NCBI GenBank assembly: GCA_019116915.1
Contig: DXAS01000166.1
Coordinates: 1 to 13,458 of the forward strand
Source of the DNA: Flavonifractor avicola
Lineage (GTDB): Bacteria > Bacillota > Clostridia > Oscillospirales > Oscillospiraceae
Direction: 5' to 3'
Length of the DNA: 13,458 nucleotides
The position numbers and the translations under genes are program-made. Of the stretch, positions 1-6,742 are shown piece after piece. The notes under the pieces were generated by a model, which saw nothing but the letters and a program-made list of their open reading frames with translations, ran no database searches and was not told the origin of the DNA. Every line of letters starts with the position of its first letter. Position 1 is the first letter of the stretch.

Positions 1-420
1 GAGATGAAGGGCGTGCCCCTGCGTCTGGAGATGGGCCCCAAGGACATGGAGAAGAACCAGTGCGTGCTGGTCCGCCGGGACAACGGCGAGAAGAGCTTTG
101 TCTCCCTGGACAACATCGAGGAGGCCGTCAAGACCATGCTGGACGCGGTGCAGCAGGGCCTGTACGACAAGGCCAAGAAGAACCTGGACGAGAACACCTA
201 TGCCTGCTCCACCGTGGAGGAGGTCAAGGAGAAGATGTCCACCCAGGGCGGCTTTGCCAAGACCATGTGGTGCGGCGACGAGGCCTGCGAGCTCAAGATG
301 AAGGAGATCGCCGGTGTGTCCTCCCGCTGCATCCCCCTGGAGCAGGAGCACCTGGGCGACGTGTGCCCCGTCTGCGGCAAGCCCGCCAAGCACATGGTGT
401 ACTGGGGCGTGGCTTACTAA
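1..420 (+). CDS. proS: Prolyl-tRNA synthetase, type 3 (C-terminal part, 5' end outside window)
   Basis: The frame is open from base 1 and ends at TAA 418-420, giving the last 139 residues. Prolyl-tRNA synthetase attaches proline to tRNA-Pro in the cytoplasm. The fragment opens with EMKGVPLRLEMGPKD, the start of the anticodon-binding domain in the archaeal/eukaryotic-like (type 3) enzymes. It ends in their C-terminal zinc domain: fragment cysteines 91, 96, 122 and 125 (WCGDEAC and CPVCGKPAK) look like the four metal ligands. The terminal WGVAY keeps the conserved last tyrosine of this class. It lacks the inserted editing-domain architecture of the E. coli-like class as far as can be seen, but the catalytic core is outside the window. 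The gene is followed at once by a hairpin terminator and converges on the amidase operon. Identity is secure; only the N-terminal extent is unknown. Confidence 0.95.
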   Translation, partial: EMKGVPLRLEMGPKDMEKNQCVLVRRDNGEKSFVSLDNIEEAVKTMLDAVQQGLYDKAKKNLDENTYACSTVEEVKEKMSTQGGFAKTMWCGDEACELKMKEIAGVSSRCIPLEQEHLGDVCPVCGKPAKHMVYWGVAY

Positions 421-440
421 TCACCCAAACCCATACGACA

Positions 441-478
441 AAAAAGGACCCGGAGCATGGCTCCGGGTCCTTTTTGTT
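441..478. terminator. Bidirectional rho-independent terminator between proS and the amidase gene
   Basis: A perfect 11-bp stem pairs GGACCCGGAGC (446-456) with GCTCCGGGTCC (460-470) around an ATG loop. It is preceded by AAAAA (441-445) and followed by TTTTT (471-475), so it carries a U-tract in both directions. It lies between two convergent stop codons (420 on +, 479 on -) and should end both transcripts. Confidence 0.93.
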
Positions 479-1309
479 TTATTCCTCCACGCCGTACCAG
501 GCCAGCAGGGATTCCACCATGCCGTCCACGATCTTGGCTTGATACTCCGGGGTCTCCATAAGGGCGTCCTCCCGGGGATTGGTCATAAAGCCCATCTCAA
601 TGAACACGCAGGGGATGGTGGAGAAGTTGAAGGCGGTCAGGTCGGAACGCAGGACGGTGCCCAGGTTCTTGGCTCCCGTATGCTCGCACACCGCCTCGAT
701 CATCAGCTCTCCCAGCCGGGCGCTCTCCTCCACGATGGAGGGGGTGCCCAGCAGGTCCCCGTAGGGCACCAGCACCATGGCTCCGTTATAGTCCGGGTCG
801 GTCCAGCCGTTGGCGTGGATGCTGATGTGTACGTCGGCCCCCGCCTCCTGGGCAATCTTGCACCGGTCGATGCCGCCCAGGGTGATCTCAGACACCTCCC
901 GGGTCATCACTACCTGGGCTCCCAGGGCCTCCAGGGCGTCCCGGAGCTGGAGCCCCACCGCCAGGTTGAGCTGCTCCTCGGTCTGATTGGCTCCGGCGGT
1001 GCCGCCGCCGAAGAGGTACTTGGTCTCATCGGACAGGGGAGAGACCAGCTCCCGCTGGCCGGTGCCGGTCAGCGGGGTGACGCAGTGGCCCGGGTCCACG
1101 CAGATCACCGCCCCCTCCAGGGGCAGCGGGGTGGGAGTGGGCTCCGGCGTGGGCGTAGGCTCAGGGGTGGGGGTAGGCATAGGCTCAGCGGAGGGCGTCA
1201 CCACCGGGGTGGGCGTGGCGGCGGCCTGTTCCCCGCCCTGTCCGGCGCAGCCGGTACACAGCAGCGCCGCCAGCAGCGCCAGGCAGCACAGTCGTCTCAC
1301 TGCCGCCAC
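479..1309 (-). CDS. Lipoprotein N-acetylmuramoyl-L-alanine amidase (Amidase_3 family)
   Basis: This is a 276-residue zinc hydrolase predicted to cleave the amide bond between N-acetylmuramic acid and L-alanine in peptidoglycan, outside the membrane. Residues 1-20 form a signal peptide ending LCTG-C21. C21 is a plausible lipidation site, although -3 is Cys rather than the usual Leu. Residues 31-63 are a TPTPEP-type Thr/Pro linker. The catalytic domain (about 66-276) shows VDPGH (H75), EEQLNL (E111/E112), SIHANG (H165) and IEMGFMTNPRED (E238), the zinc ligands and catalytic Glu of Amidase_3. The start is GTG 1309, five bases after GGGAG. An in-frame GTG at 1300 would give a four-base GTGA overlap with the upstream stop and a shorter signal peptide (MRRLCC). 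Either way the gene is translationally coupled to the zinc-ribbon/YARHG gene. CwlD or AmiC-like wall remodelling are both possible; the exact role is not determined. Confidence 0.9.
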   Translation of the reverse strand: MAAVRRLCCLALLAALLCTGCAGQGGEQAAATPTPVVTPSAEPMPTPTPEPTPTPEPTPTPLPLEGAVICVDPGHCVTPLTGTGQRELVSPLSDETKYLFGGGTAGANQTEEQLNLAVGLQLRDALEALGAQVVMTREVSEITLGGIDRCKIAQEAGADVHISIHANGWTDPDYNGAMVLVPYGDLLGTPSIVEESARLGELMIEAVCEHTGAKNLGTVLRSDLTAFNFSTIPCVFIEMGFMTNPREDALMETPEYQAKIVDGMVESLLAWYGVEE

Positions 1310-2292
1310 CCCATCTCCCGCTCGTAGGCCAGGATGGTCTCCAGGTTGGCCTGCTCGTAGGCATTGAACACGCTGGTGTCAAAGGTGGAGGCGTTGAGCC
1401 CCTCCACCGGGGTGTACCAGTTCTGGCGGTCAAAATAGTCCTGGATCTCCTGGCTGGAGAACTGATAGCCATACCGGGCATAGATCTCGTTGCGGATCAG
1501 GCTTACCTCCTCCTTGGTGAAGGGGGCCAGATCGCTCTTATCGATGTACTGGCTGTCGGTGGGCAGCAGATAGTCGCCGTCCATGGTGTCCGGATCGTCG
1601 TCGTCCCGGCTGCCCAGCAGCTCCAGCCAGATGTCGCCCCAGCCCGCCGATGCGGCCTGGCTGTAGGTAATGCCGTAGTAGGTCCACTCCCGCAGGCCGT
1701 CGTCGTACCAGTAGGCCTCATAGGGGGAAGATCCGTCGGAGCTGCCGTTGACATAGAGGTTCATCCACTCATCCAGCCAACCCTGATCCCAGGCTTCCCG
1801 GAAGGTGGCGCCATTGATCCGGGCAGAGAGCAGCTCGTCCATGTCCAGCTGAATGGGATAGCTGCTCTGCTCCTGATCGGGGGTCTGGGTGGGCTTGTCG
1901 TCCTCCTCCGGCGGCTCACTCTCAATGGGCTGCGTCTCCATGACGTCGGAGGGGCTGGGGCTGACCTCAGCATCGGAAGAAGTGGGCTTCAGAATGCCCA
2001 TAGCCATCACCAGGACCACAATCGCGCCGATCACCAGCACACACAGAATCACCGCCAGGGCAATGTAGCCCCCCTTCCGGCGGGGCGGCTCCTGCTCCGG
2101 CCCGGCCATCTCTACAGAGGGCTGCCGGGGCGGCCCCTTGGGCGGCTCGTACCTGGGAGGCTCCACGGGAGCCTGTGGGGCGGGCTGAGCAGGCTGGGGC
2201 GGACGGTTCTCGGGCTTGGTGGTGGGCTTGCCGCATTTGTTGCAGAAGGCGGCGGTATCCGCCAGCTCCGCCCCGCAGTATTTACAAAACAT
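1297..2292 (-). CDS. Zinc-ribbon, single-pass membrane protein with extracellular YARHG domain
   Basis: This 331-residue protein starts with a zinc ribbon (C3, C6, C17, C20: FCKYCG and FCNKCG). A Pro/Gln-rich cytoplasmic linker (about 25-70) and RRKGG precede one TM helix (about 76-100). An acidic Ser/Pro/Glu linker (about 103-143) then leads to a Trp/Tyr-rich outer segment and a C-terminal YARHG-type domain (about 248-326; core LIRNEIYARYGYQF then NWYTP). N-in topology fits the basic residues before the TM. Proteins of this plan are common in Clostridia and act at the envelope; the YARHG domain has no established biochemical role known to me. AAGGAGG (2302-2308) lies nine bases before the ATG. 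The gene follows the epimerase gene by 30 bases, and its end overlaps the amidase start by 13 bases, so the two envelope proteins are co-translated. A role in binding or guiding the amidase at the wall is inference. Confidence 0.88.
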   Translation of the reverse strand: MFCKYCGAELADTAAFCNKCGKPTTKPENRPPQPAQPAPQAPVEPPRYEPPKGPPRQPSVEMAGPEQEPPRRKGGYIALAVILCVLVIGAIVVLVMAMGILKPTSSDAEVSPSPSDVMETQPIESEPPEEDDKPTQTPDQEQSSYPIQLDMDELLSARINGATFREAWDQGWLDEWMNLYVNGSSDGSSPYEAYWYDDGLREWTYYGITYSQAASAGWGDIWLELLGSRDDDDPDTMDGDYLLPTDSQYIDKSDLAPFTKEEVSLIRNEIYARYGYQFSSQEIQDYFDRQNWYTPVEGLNASTFDTSVFNAYEQANLETILAYEREMGWRQ

Positions 2293-2322
2293 GGCGCAGA
2301 ACCTCCTTCCTCTCAGGCCGGC

Positions 2323-3201
2323 TCACAGGGTATCCACCTGATAGCCCAGGGTACGGCTCTCGCCGGGGGCCAGGGTGATGCAGAATGCCTTGTCACCCAG
2401 CTCCGGGCCCTCTCCCGCCTCGGCGGACATTCCGTGCCAGGGCTCGATGCACACATAGGGCGCCGCCTTGCCCGGCATGGACCACAGAGCCAGCAGCGGG
2501 AAGTCGTGGAAGCGCACCCGCACGCCCTTGCCGGACTTTTTGCTGTGCAGCTCCACCTGCCGGGACTTGAGGCCCCGGAAAATCAGGGTATCCATCTCGT
2601 CAAAGTATTTGTAGTCCAGGGGGAGCACGTCGGTGTCCTCCAGACAGGGCCGGGTGCGGTTCAGGTCCACCCCGTTGGCGTCGGGCACCAGGGTGGGACA
2701 GGTCTCTTTCTGCGCAAAGCGCACCTCGTAGTCGGTAAAGGCCTCCCCCTCCTCCAGGGGGCAGCGGAAGCCGGTGTGGGCCCCCAGGCAAAAGGGCATG
2801 GGCTTTTCCCCGGTGTTGGTCACCGTCACAGAGGTGGTAAAGCCGGTGTCGGTGAGCTGCTGGCGCACCACCAGCCGGAAGGGATAGGGATAGACCGCCA
2901 GAGTGTCGCCGCTCTCCCGCAGCTCCAGCTCCGCCCAGTCCTCCCCCTGCCCGGCCACCGCAAACTCGCTGGTGCGGGCAAAGCCGTGGCGGTTCATGGA
3001 GACCTCCTTGCCCTCAATGCGGACCTTGCCGTCCTTCAGGCCGCCCACAATGGGGAACAGCAGGGGATTGCGCCCCGGCCAGTAGGCCGGATCTCCCGTC
3101 CAGATATATTCCAGGCCGTTTTCGTCCCGATAGGACACCAGCTCGCCGCCGTGGGTGGCCACCTTTGCGGTCCGCCCGCCCCGTTTCAGTTCCAGTTCCA
3201 T
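2323..3201 (-). CDS. Aldose 1-epimerase family protein (LacX-like)
   Basis: This is a galactose-mutarotase-fold protein of 292 residues, predicted to interconvert alpha and beta anomers of an aldose (or aldose phosphate) in the cytoplasm. Counting from the GTG start discussed below, conserved segments are NRHGFAR (H73), LGAHTGFRCPL (H143), and LALWSMPGKAAPYVCIEPWHG with E254 as the likely general base. H73 and H143 are the expected substrate-binding/acid histidines. The pattern fits the LacX-like subgroup better than GalM, but substrate cannot be told. AAGGAGG (3210-3216) is eight bases from ATG 3201 and five from GTG 3204; I prefer the ATG, and the GTG adds one residue. It is first gene of an operon with the zinc-ribbon/YARHG and amidase genes, driven by the promoter at 3231-3259. 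No metabolic link to those envelope genes is evident. Confidence 0.88.
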   Translation of the reverse strand: MELELKRGGRTAKVATHGGELVSYRDENGLEYIWTGDPAYWPGRNPLLFPIVGGLKDGKVRIEGKEVSMNRHGFARTSEFAVAGQGEDWAELELRESGDTLAVYPYPFRLVVRQQLTDTGFTTSVTVTNTGEKPMPFCLGAHTGFRCPLEEGEAFTDYEVRFAQKETCPTLVPDANGVDLNRTRPCLEDTDVLPLDYKYFDEMDTLIFRGLKSRQVELHSKKSGKGVRVRFHDFPLLALWSMPGKAAPYVCIEPWHGMSAEAGEGPELGDKAFCITLAPGESRTLGYQVDTL

Positions 3202-3230
3202 CACATACGCCTCCTTGTGTTGCTACCTGC

Positions 3231-3259
3231 ATTATACCGGCCCTTTTCCTCCAATGCAA
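3231..3259 (-). promoter_or_regulatory. Promoter of the epimerase-YARHG-amidase operon
   Basis: On the minus strand, TTGCAT (3254-3259) and a perfect TATAAT (3231-3236) are separated by 17 bases. The predicted start near 3224 gives a leader of about 22 bases containing the AAGGAGG site. The -35 is weak (first three bases match consensus). The promoter lies back to back with the rightward one at 3271-3299. Confidence 0.75.
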
Positions 3260-3270
3260 GGCCGCGATGT

Positions 3271-3299
3271 TTGACATATGGCCGGTTCGGGGATAAAAT
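3271..3299 (+). promoter_or_regulatory. Promoter of the TIGR04255-GNAT pair
   Basis: A consensus TTGACA (3271-3276), a 17-base spacer and TAAAAT (3294-3299, five of six) form one of the best sigma-A promoters in the window. The start near 3306 gives a leader of about 28 bases. A second TATAAT at 3311-3316 has no -35 at the right distance. The ribosome binding site AGGAAGGAG (3317-3325) lies eight bases before the ATG. Confidence 0.8.
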
Positions 3300-3333
3300 A
3301 GGAGAGACTTTATAATAGGAAGGAGCAGCCACT

Positions 3334-4140
3334 ATGCTGTTTGCCCCATATGAGCGGTTCCATTATGTCCGTTCCCCCCTGGTGGAGGTCATCTGTCAGC
3401 TTCGCTTCCCCACCATTCTGTCCATTGGCGCCAATGAGCCCGCCGCCTTCCAGGAGGCCATCCGGAAGGACTTCCCCAAGTATATGACCCGGCAGGAGCA
3501 GCTGCCCCCCAAGGTGGTAAAGAAGGGCAACGCCACCGCCCTGGAGCCCCAGAAGCCCATCACCAACTACCACTTCATCTCGGAGGACGGCCGCTGGAAG
3601 ATCAACCTGACCCAGAACTTTATCGCCCTGTCCACCCTGTCCTATCAGCGGTGGGAGGACTTTGCCATCCGTCTGGACCAGGCTCTGGCCCAGTTCATCC
3701 AGATCTATCAGCCCGCCTACTTTGAGCGCATCGGCCTGCGGTACGTCAACGCCGTGTCCCGGAAGGCCCTGGGCCTGGAGGACCAGCTGTGGGACGATCT
3801 GATCCAGAGCCAGTATCTGGGCATCCTGGGCGAGCCCGACGTGGAGGAGAGCGAGATCGTCAAGTGCGCCCTGGATGTGGAGACCCCCCTGGTGGGCGGC
3901 TACCGCATGAAGCTCCATGCCGGTCCCGGCCTGGTGGGCGCCAACAATCCCCAGAACGCCAACCAGCCCAAGGAGACCCGGTTCATTCTGGACGGGGATT
4001 TCTCCGCCGCCGGTCAGATCAATGCCGACGCCGTGCCCGAGAAGCTGGAGAAAATGCACCGCTTCGCCGTCTGCCTCTTCCGGGGCGCGGTAACCAACAC
4101 CCTCCACGAGGCCATGGGCCCCACCCCCGTGGCCGAATGA
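3334..4140 (+). CDS. TIGR04255 family protein, function unknown
   Basis: The 268-residue soluble protein matches the sporadically distributed TIGR04255 family as I remember it. The N-terminus YERFHYVRSPLVEVICQLRFP (residues 6-26) has the family's P-x-x-E-V-x-x-Q-x-R-F signature, followed by FQEAIRKDFP (39-48). The middle has RWKINLTQNFIALSTLSYQRWEDF (87-110) and ERIGLRYVN (131-139); the C-terminus (about 238-262) ends in an LFRGAVTN-type helix. No signal peptide, TM segment or catalytic motif is visible. The family has no established function to my knowledge. The ATG is eight bases after AGGAAGGAG and behind a near-consensus promoter, so it is probably well expressed. Its stop overlaps the GNAT start by ATGA (4137-4140), which suggests the two products act together or need matched amounts. 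Confidence 0.85.
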   Translation: MLFAPYERFHYVRSPLVEVICQLRFPTILSIGANEPAAFQEAIRKDFPKYMTRQEQLPPKVVKKGNATALEPQKPITNYHFISEDGRWKINLTQNFIALSTLSYQRWEDFAIRLDQALAQFIQIYQPAYFERIGLRYVNAVSRKALGLEDQLWDDLIQSQYLGILGEPDVEESEIVKCALDVETPLVGGYRMKLHAGPGLVGANNPQNANQPKETRFILDGDFSAAGQINADAVPEKLEKMHRFAVCLFRGAVTNTLHEAMGPTPVAE

Positions 4141-4652
4141 CCGGGGAGATGACCATCCGTCCCGCCCATCGGGAGGAACTGGAGGAGATCTGGGCCATGG
4201 TGCGCCGGGCAGTGGTCCACATGAACCAGCTGGGCAACCCCCAGTGGGGGGAGGACTACCCCACCCGGGACTTCTACGCCGGGGACATCGACCGGGGCGA
4301 GCTGTACGCCGCTGTCATCGACGGCAAGCTGGCCGGTGTGGCCTGCATCAACACCAGCGAATCTCCCGAGTACGATCCCCTGCCCTGGACCACCAGCCGC
4401 CCCGCCATGGTGATCCACCGCATGGCCATTGATCCTACCTTCCAGCGCCATGGGGTGGGCTCCGCCCTCTTCGCCTTTGCCGAGGAGGAAGCCCGCCGCC
4501 GGGGCATTGCCGCCATGCGTATCGACACCTATTCCCTCAACGACCGGATGCAGGCTCTGATCCGCAAGATGGGCTTTTCCAAGGTGGGGGAGATCCACCT
4601 TCACGGCCGGCCCCTCACCTACCCCTGCTTTGAAAAGTCCCTTGCAATTTAA
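4137..4652 (+). CDS. GNAT family N-acetyltransferase
   Basis: A 171-residue acetyl-CoA-dependent N-acetyltransferase with substrate unknown. Residues 5-32 form the first strand and helices of the fold (MTIRPAHREELEEIWAMV). RMAIDPTFQRHGVGSALF (95-112) is motif A, with the Q-x-x-G-x-G pyrophosphate loop at 103-108. NDRMQALIRKMGF (135-147) is the motif B helix and turn. The start at ATG 4137 makes an ATGA overlap with the TIGR04255 stop, fitting translational coupling because no clear ribosome binding site is present. An internal ATG at 4149 would remove four residues, but the GGGGAG before it has no spacing. The last codons contain the -35 of the next promoter. The substrate could be a small amine, a peptide N-terminus or an antibiotic; the sequence does not decide. 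Confidence 0.9.
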   Translation: MTGEMTIRPAHREELEEIWAMVRRAVVHMNQLGNPQWGEDYPTRDFYAGDIDRGELYAAVIDGKLAGVACINTSESPEYDPLPWTTSRPAMVIHRMAIDPTFQRHGVGSALFAFAEEEARRRGIAAMRIDTYSLNDRMQALIRKMGFSKVGEIHLHGRPLTYPCFEKSLAI

Positions 4653-4670
4653 GGGACGCGCGCCTATAAT
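4642..4670 (+). promoter_or_regulatory. Promoter of the pncA-pncB operon
   Basis: TTGCAA (4642-4647), a 17-base spacer and a perfect TATAAT (4665-4670) predict a start near 4677. The -35 lies inside the last codons of the GNAT gene, and there is no terminator between the two genes, so some read-through from upstream is likely. Confidence 0.82.
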
Positions 4671-4674
4671 AGAC

Positions 4675-4690
4675 AGGTGTCTTGACACCT
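4675..4690 (+). promoter_or_regulatory. Palindromic operator at the start of the NAD-salvage operon
   Basis: AGGTGTC (4675-4681), TT, GACACCT (4684-4690) form a perfect 7-bp inverted repeat with a two-base centre. It begins five bases after the -10 and covers the predicted transcription start, so a bound protein would block initiation. It ends just before the ribosome binding site AAAGGAGG. From memory, the niacin-responsive repressor NiaR (YrxA) of Firmicutes binds palindromes of this general look on NAD genes. That assignment is inference and I cannot check it here. Confidence 0.7.
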
Positions 4691-4705
4691 AAAGGAGGGA
4701 GCGGC

Positions 4706-5242
4706 ATGAAACGACTGCTGCTGGTGGTGGACTACCAGAAGGACTTTGTGGACGGCGCCCTGGGCTTTGCCGGGGCGGAACAGCTGGACGGTCCCATTGC
4801 GGAGAAGATCGCCGCCTATCGTGCCGCCGGGGACGACGTGGCCTTCACCCTGGATACCCACCAGGAAAACTACCTGGACACCCAGGAGGGGCGGAAGCTG
4901 CCGGTGCCCCACTGTCTGATGAATTCCCAGGGCTGGCAGCTCTACGGCAAGACCGGACAGGCTCTGGACAAGAGCCGGGACATGGTGGTGTGCAAGCCCG
5001 CCTTCCCCTCCCTGTGGCTGGGCAACTGGCTGAAGGGACAGCGGTATGACCGCATTGAATTGGTGGGGCTGGTGTCCTATCTGTGCGTGCTGTCCAACGC
5101 CATCATGGCCAAGGCAGCCCTGCCCGAGGCGGAGCTGGTGGTGGACGCCGCCTGTACCGCCGGGCCGGACCCCACGCTCCACAAGAATGTACTGGACCTG
5201 ATGGAGGCCCTCCAGATCACGGTCACCAACCGGGAGGTTTGA
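4706..5242 (+). CDS. pncA: Nicotinamidase (isochorismatase-like cysteine hydrolase)
   Basis: This 178-residue enzyme hydrolyses nicotinamide to nicotinate and ammonia, the first step of the deamidating NAD salvage route. The triad reads D9 (LLVVDYQKDF), K97 (MVVCKPAF) and C127 (LVGLVSYLCVLSNA). Metal ligands fit D50 and H52 (LDTH), E61 (TQEGRK) and H69 (PVPHC). This is the Asp/His/Glu/His set I recall from the pneumococcal enzyme rather than the three-His set of the mycobacterial one. The start ATG 4706 is seven bases after AAAGGAGG (4691-4698); an in-frame ATG at 4682 lies inside the palindrome, upstream of the ribosome binding site, and is rejected. The stop lies six bases before the pncB start. 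Pairing with pncB makes nicotinamidase much more likely than another isochorismatase-family hydrolase. Confidence 0.92.
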   Translation: MKRLLLVVDYQKDFVDGALGFAGAEQLDGPIAEKIAAYRAAGDDVAFTLDTHQENYLDTQEGRKLPVPHCLMNSQGWQLYGKTGQALDKSRDMVVCKPAFPSLWLGNWLKGQRYDRIELVGLVSYLCVLSNAIMAKAALPEAELVVDAACTAGPDPTLHKNVLDLMEALQITVTNREV

Positions 5243-5248
5243 ACAACC

Positions 5249-6697
5249 ATGAAGCAACACATGAATTATACCTTACTGTGCGACTTTTATGAGCTCACCA
5301 TGGGCAACGGCTATTTCCAGACCGAGGGCTACGCCCAGCAGATCTGCTATTTCGACATCTTCTTCCGCAACGTGCCTGACGGCGGCGGCTTCGCCATTGC
5401 CGCCGGTCTGGAGCAGGTCATCGACTATGTGGAGCGGCTCCACTTCGATGAGGAGGACATCGCCTATCTGCGGGGCAAGGGCTGCTTCTGCGAGGGCTTT
5501 TTGGAGTACCTGAAAAACTTCAAGTTTACCGGCGACATCTGGGCCGTGCCCGAGGGCACCCCCATCTTCCCCCGTGAGCCCATCCTCACCGTCCGGGCCC
5601 CCGCCATTGAGGCCCAGTTTATTGAGACCTTCCTGCTGCTGACTCTGAACCACCAGTCTCTCATCGCCACCAAGACCAACCGCATCGTGCGGGCGGCCGA
5701 CGGGCGGCCGGTGAGCGAGTTCGGTTCCCGCCGGGCCCAGGGTCCCGACGCCGCCATTCTGGGCGCCCGGGCCTCCTACATCGCCGGCTGTGCCGGCACC
5801 GCCTGCACCCTGGCTGACGAGGTGTACGGCTCCCCCGCCGGCGGCACCATGGCCCACTCCTGGGTCCAGATGTTCCCCGACGAGTACACCGCCTTCAAGA
5901 CCTACTGCCAGCTCTATCCCCACTCGGCGGTGCTGCTGGTGGACACCTACAACGTGCTGAAATCCGGCGTGCCCAACGCCATCCGCGCCTTCAAGGAGGT
6001 GCTGCTGCCCCAGGGCATCACCAACTGCGCCATCCGGCTGGATTCCGGCGATCTAACCTACCTGTCCCGGAAGGCCCGGAAGATGCTGGACGCGGCGGGA
6101 CTCACCGAGTGCAAGATCGTGGCCTCCAACTCCCTGGACGAGTATATCATCCGGGACCTGCTGCTCCAGGGGGCCAAAATCGACTCCTTCGGCGTGGGCG
6201 AGCGGCTCATCACCTCCAAGAGCGAGCCGGTGTTCGGCGGGGTGTACAAGCTGTCGGCGGTGGAGGACAAAGAGGGAAATATCATCCCCAAGATCAAGAT
6301 CAGCGCCAACCCGGACAAGATCACCAACCCCGGCTTCAAGAAGGTGTACCGCCTCTTCGACAACGAGACGGGGAAGGCCTTTGCCGATCTTATCACACTG
6401 TGGGACGAGACGGTGGACGAGAGCAAGCCTCTGGAGCTCTTCGACCCGGACGCCACCTGGAAGCGCAGCGTGTTCACCAACTTTACCGCCAGGGAGCTGC
6501 TGGTGCCGGTGTTCCAGGGCGGCAAGCGGGTGTACGACTCCCCGCCCATCGCCGAGATGCGGGCCTGGTGCGCCGGGCAGATCGATCTGCTGTGGGACGA
6601 GGTAAAGCGGTTTGAGAACCCCCACAACTACTATGTGGACCTGTCCCAGAAGCTATGGGATCTGAAGCAGAGCCTGCTGACCCGGGAAGGGAAATAA
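5249..6697 (+). CDS. pncB: Nicotinate phosphoribosyltransferase
   Basis: This 482-residue enzyme makes nicotinate mononucleotide from nicotinate and PRPP, with ATP hydrolysis, and so uses the product of the preceding gene. Signature segments are DFYELTMGNGYF (12-23), FFRNVPDGGGFAIAAGLEQ (38-56) and SEFGSRRAQG (156-165). GGTMAHSW (198-205) carries H203, the residue phosphorylated in this family. LVDTYNVLKSGVPNA (230-244), RLDSGDL (263-269), VASNSLDEY (291-299) and DSFGVGERLITS (312-323) form the phosphate and PRPP site. Length matches the usual 480-490 residues of the Gram-positive form. ATG 5249 follows GGGAGG (5232-5237, inside the end of pncA) by 11 bases; a second ATG at 5261 is less well placed. 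The transcript ends at the hairpin starting 6701. Confidence 0.96.
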   Translation: MKQHMNYTLLCDFYELTMGNGYFQTEGYAQQICYFDIFFRNVPDGGGFAIAAGLEQVIDYVERLHFDEEDIAYLRGKGCFCEGFLEYLKNFKFTGDIWAVPEGTPIFPREPILTVRAPAIEAQFIETFLLLTLNHQSLIATKTNRIVRAADGRPVSEFGSRRAQGPDAAILGARASYIAGCAGTACTLADEVYGSPAGGTMAHSWVQMFPDEYTAFKTYCQLYPHSAVLLVDTYNVLKSGVPNAIRAFKEVLLPQGITNCAIRLDSGDLTYLSRKARKMLDAAGLTECKIVASNSLDEYIIRDLLLQGAKIDSFGVGERLITSKSEPVFGGVYKLSAVEDKEGNIIPKIKISANPDKITNPGFKKVYRLFDNETGKAFADLITLWDETVDESKPLELFDPDATWKRSVFTNFTARELLVPVFQGGKRVYDSPPIAEMRAWCAGQIDLLWDEVKRFENPHNYYVDLSQKLWDLKQSLLTREGK

Positions 6698-6700
6698 ATA

Positions 6701-6739
6701 AACAGGACTGCCGCAAACTGTGCGGCAGTCCTGTTTTTT
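6701..6739. terminator. Rho-independent terminator after pncB, shared with the convergent exonuclease operon
   Basis: A perfect 15-bp stem pairs 6701-6715 with 6721-6735 around a five-base loop, with TTTTTT at 6734-6739. It sits between pncB (stop 6697) and the minus-strand exonuclease III gene (stop 6743). On the minus strand the stem is followed by TATTTATTTC, so leftward termination is plausible but weaker. Confidence 0.93.
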
Positions 6740-6742
6740 GTC

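Noticed and set aside
314..1327. A 337-residue plus-strand open frame opposite the amidase
   Set aside because: It overlaps the proS 3' end, the terminator and the lipoprotein amidase, whose catalytic motifs are all intact on the other strand.
3311..3316. TATAAT as the -10 of the TIGR04255 gene
   Set aside because: No -35 lies 16-18 bases upstream, whereas TTGACA-N17-TAAAAT at 3271-3299 is complete; the TATAAT would fall in the leader.
4638..4656. Hairpin after the GNAT gene as a terminator
   Set aside because: The stem is only 6 bp with AT content and there is no U-tract; it overlaps the pncA -35 instead.
4653..4705. Riboswitch in the pncA-pncB leader
   Set aside because: The predicted leader is about 30 bases, too short for an aptamer; the palindrome is better explained as a protein-binding site.
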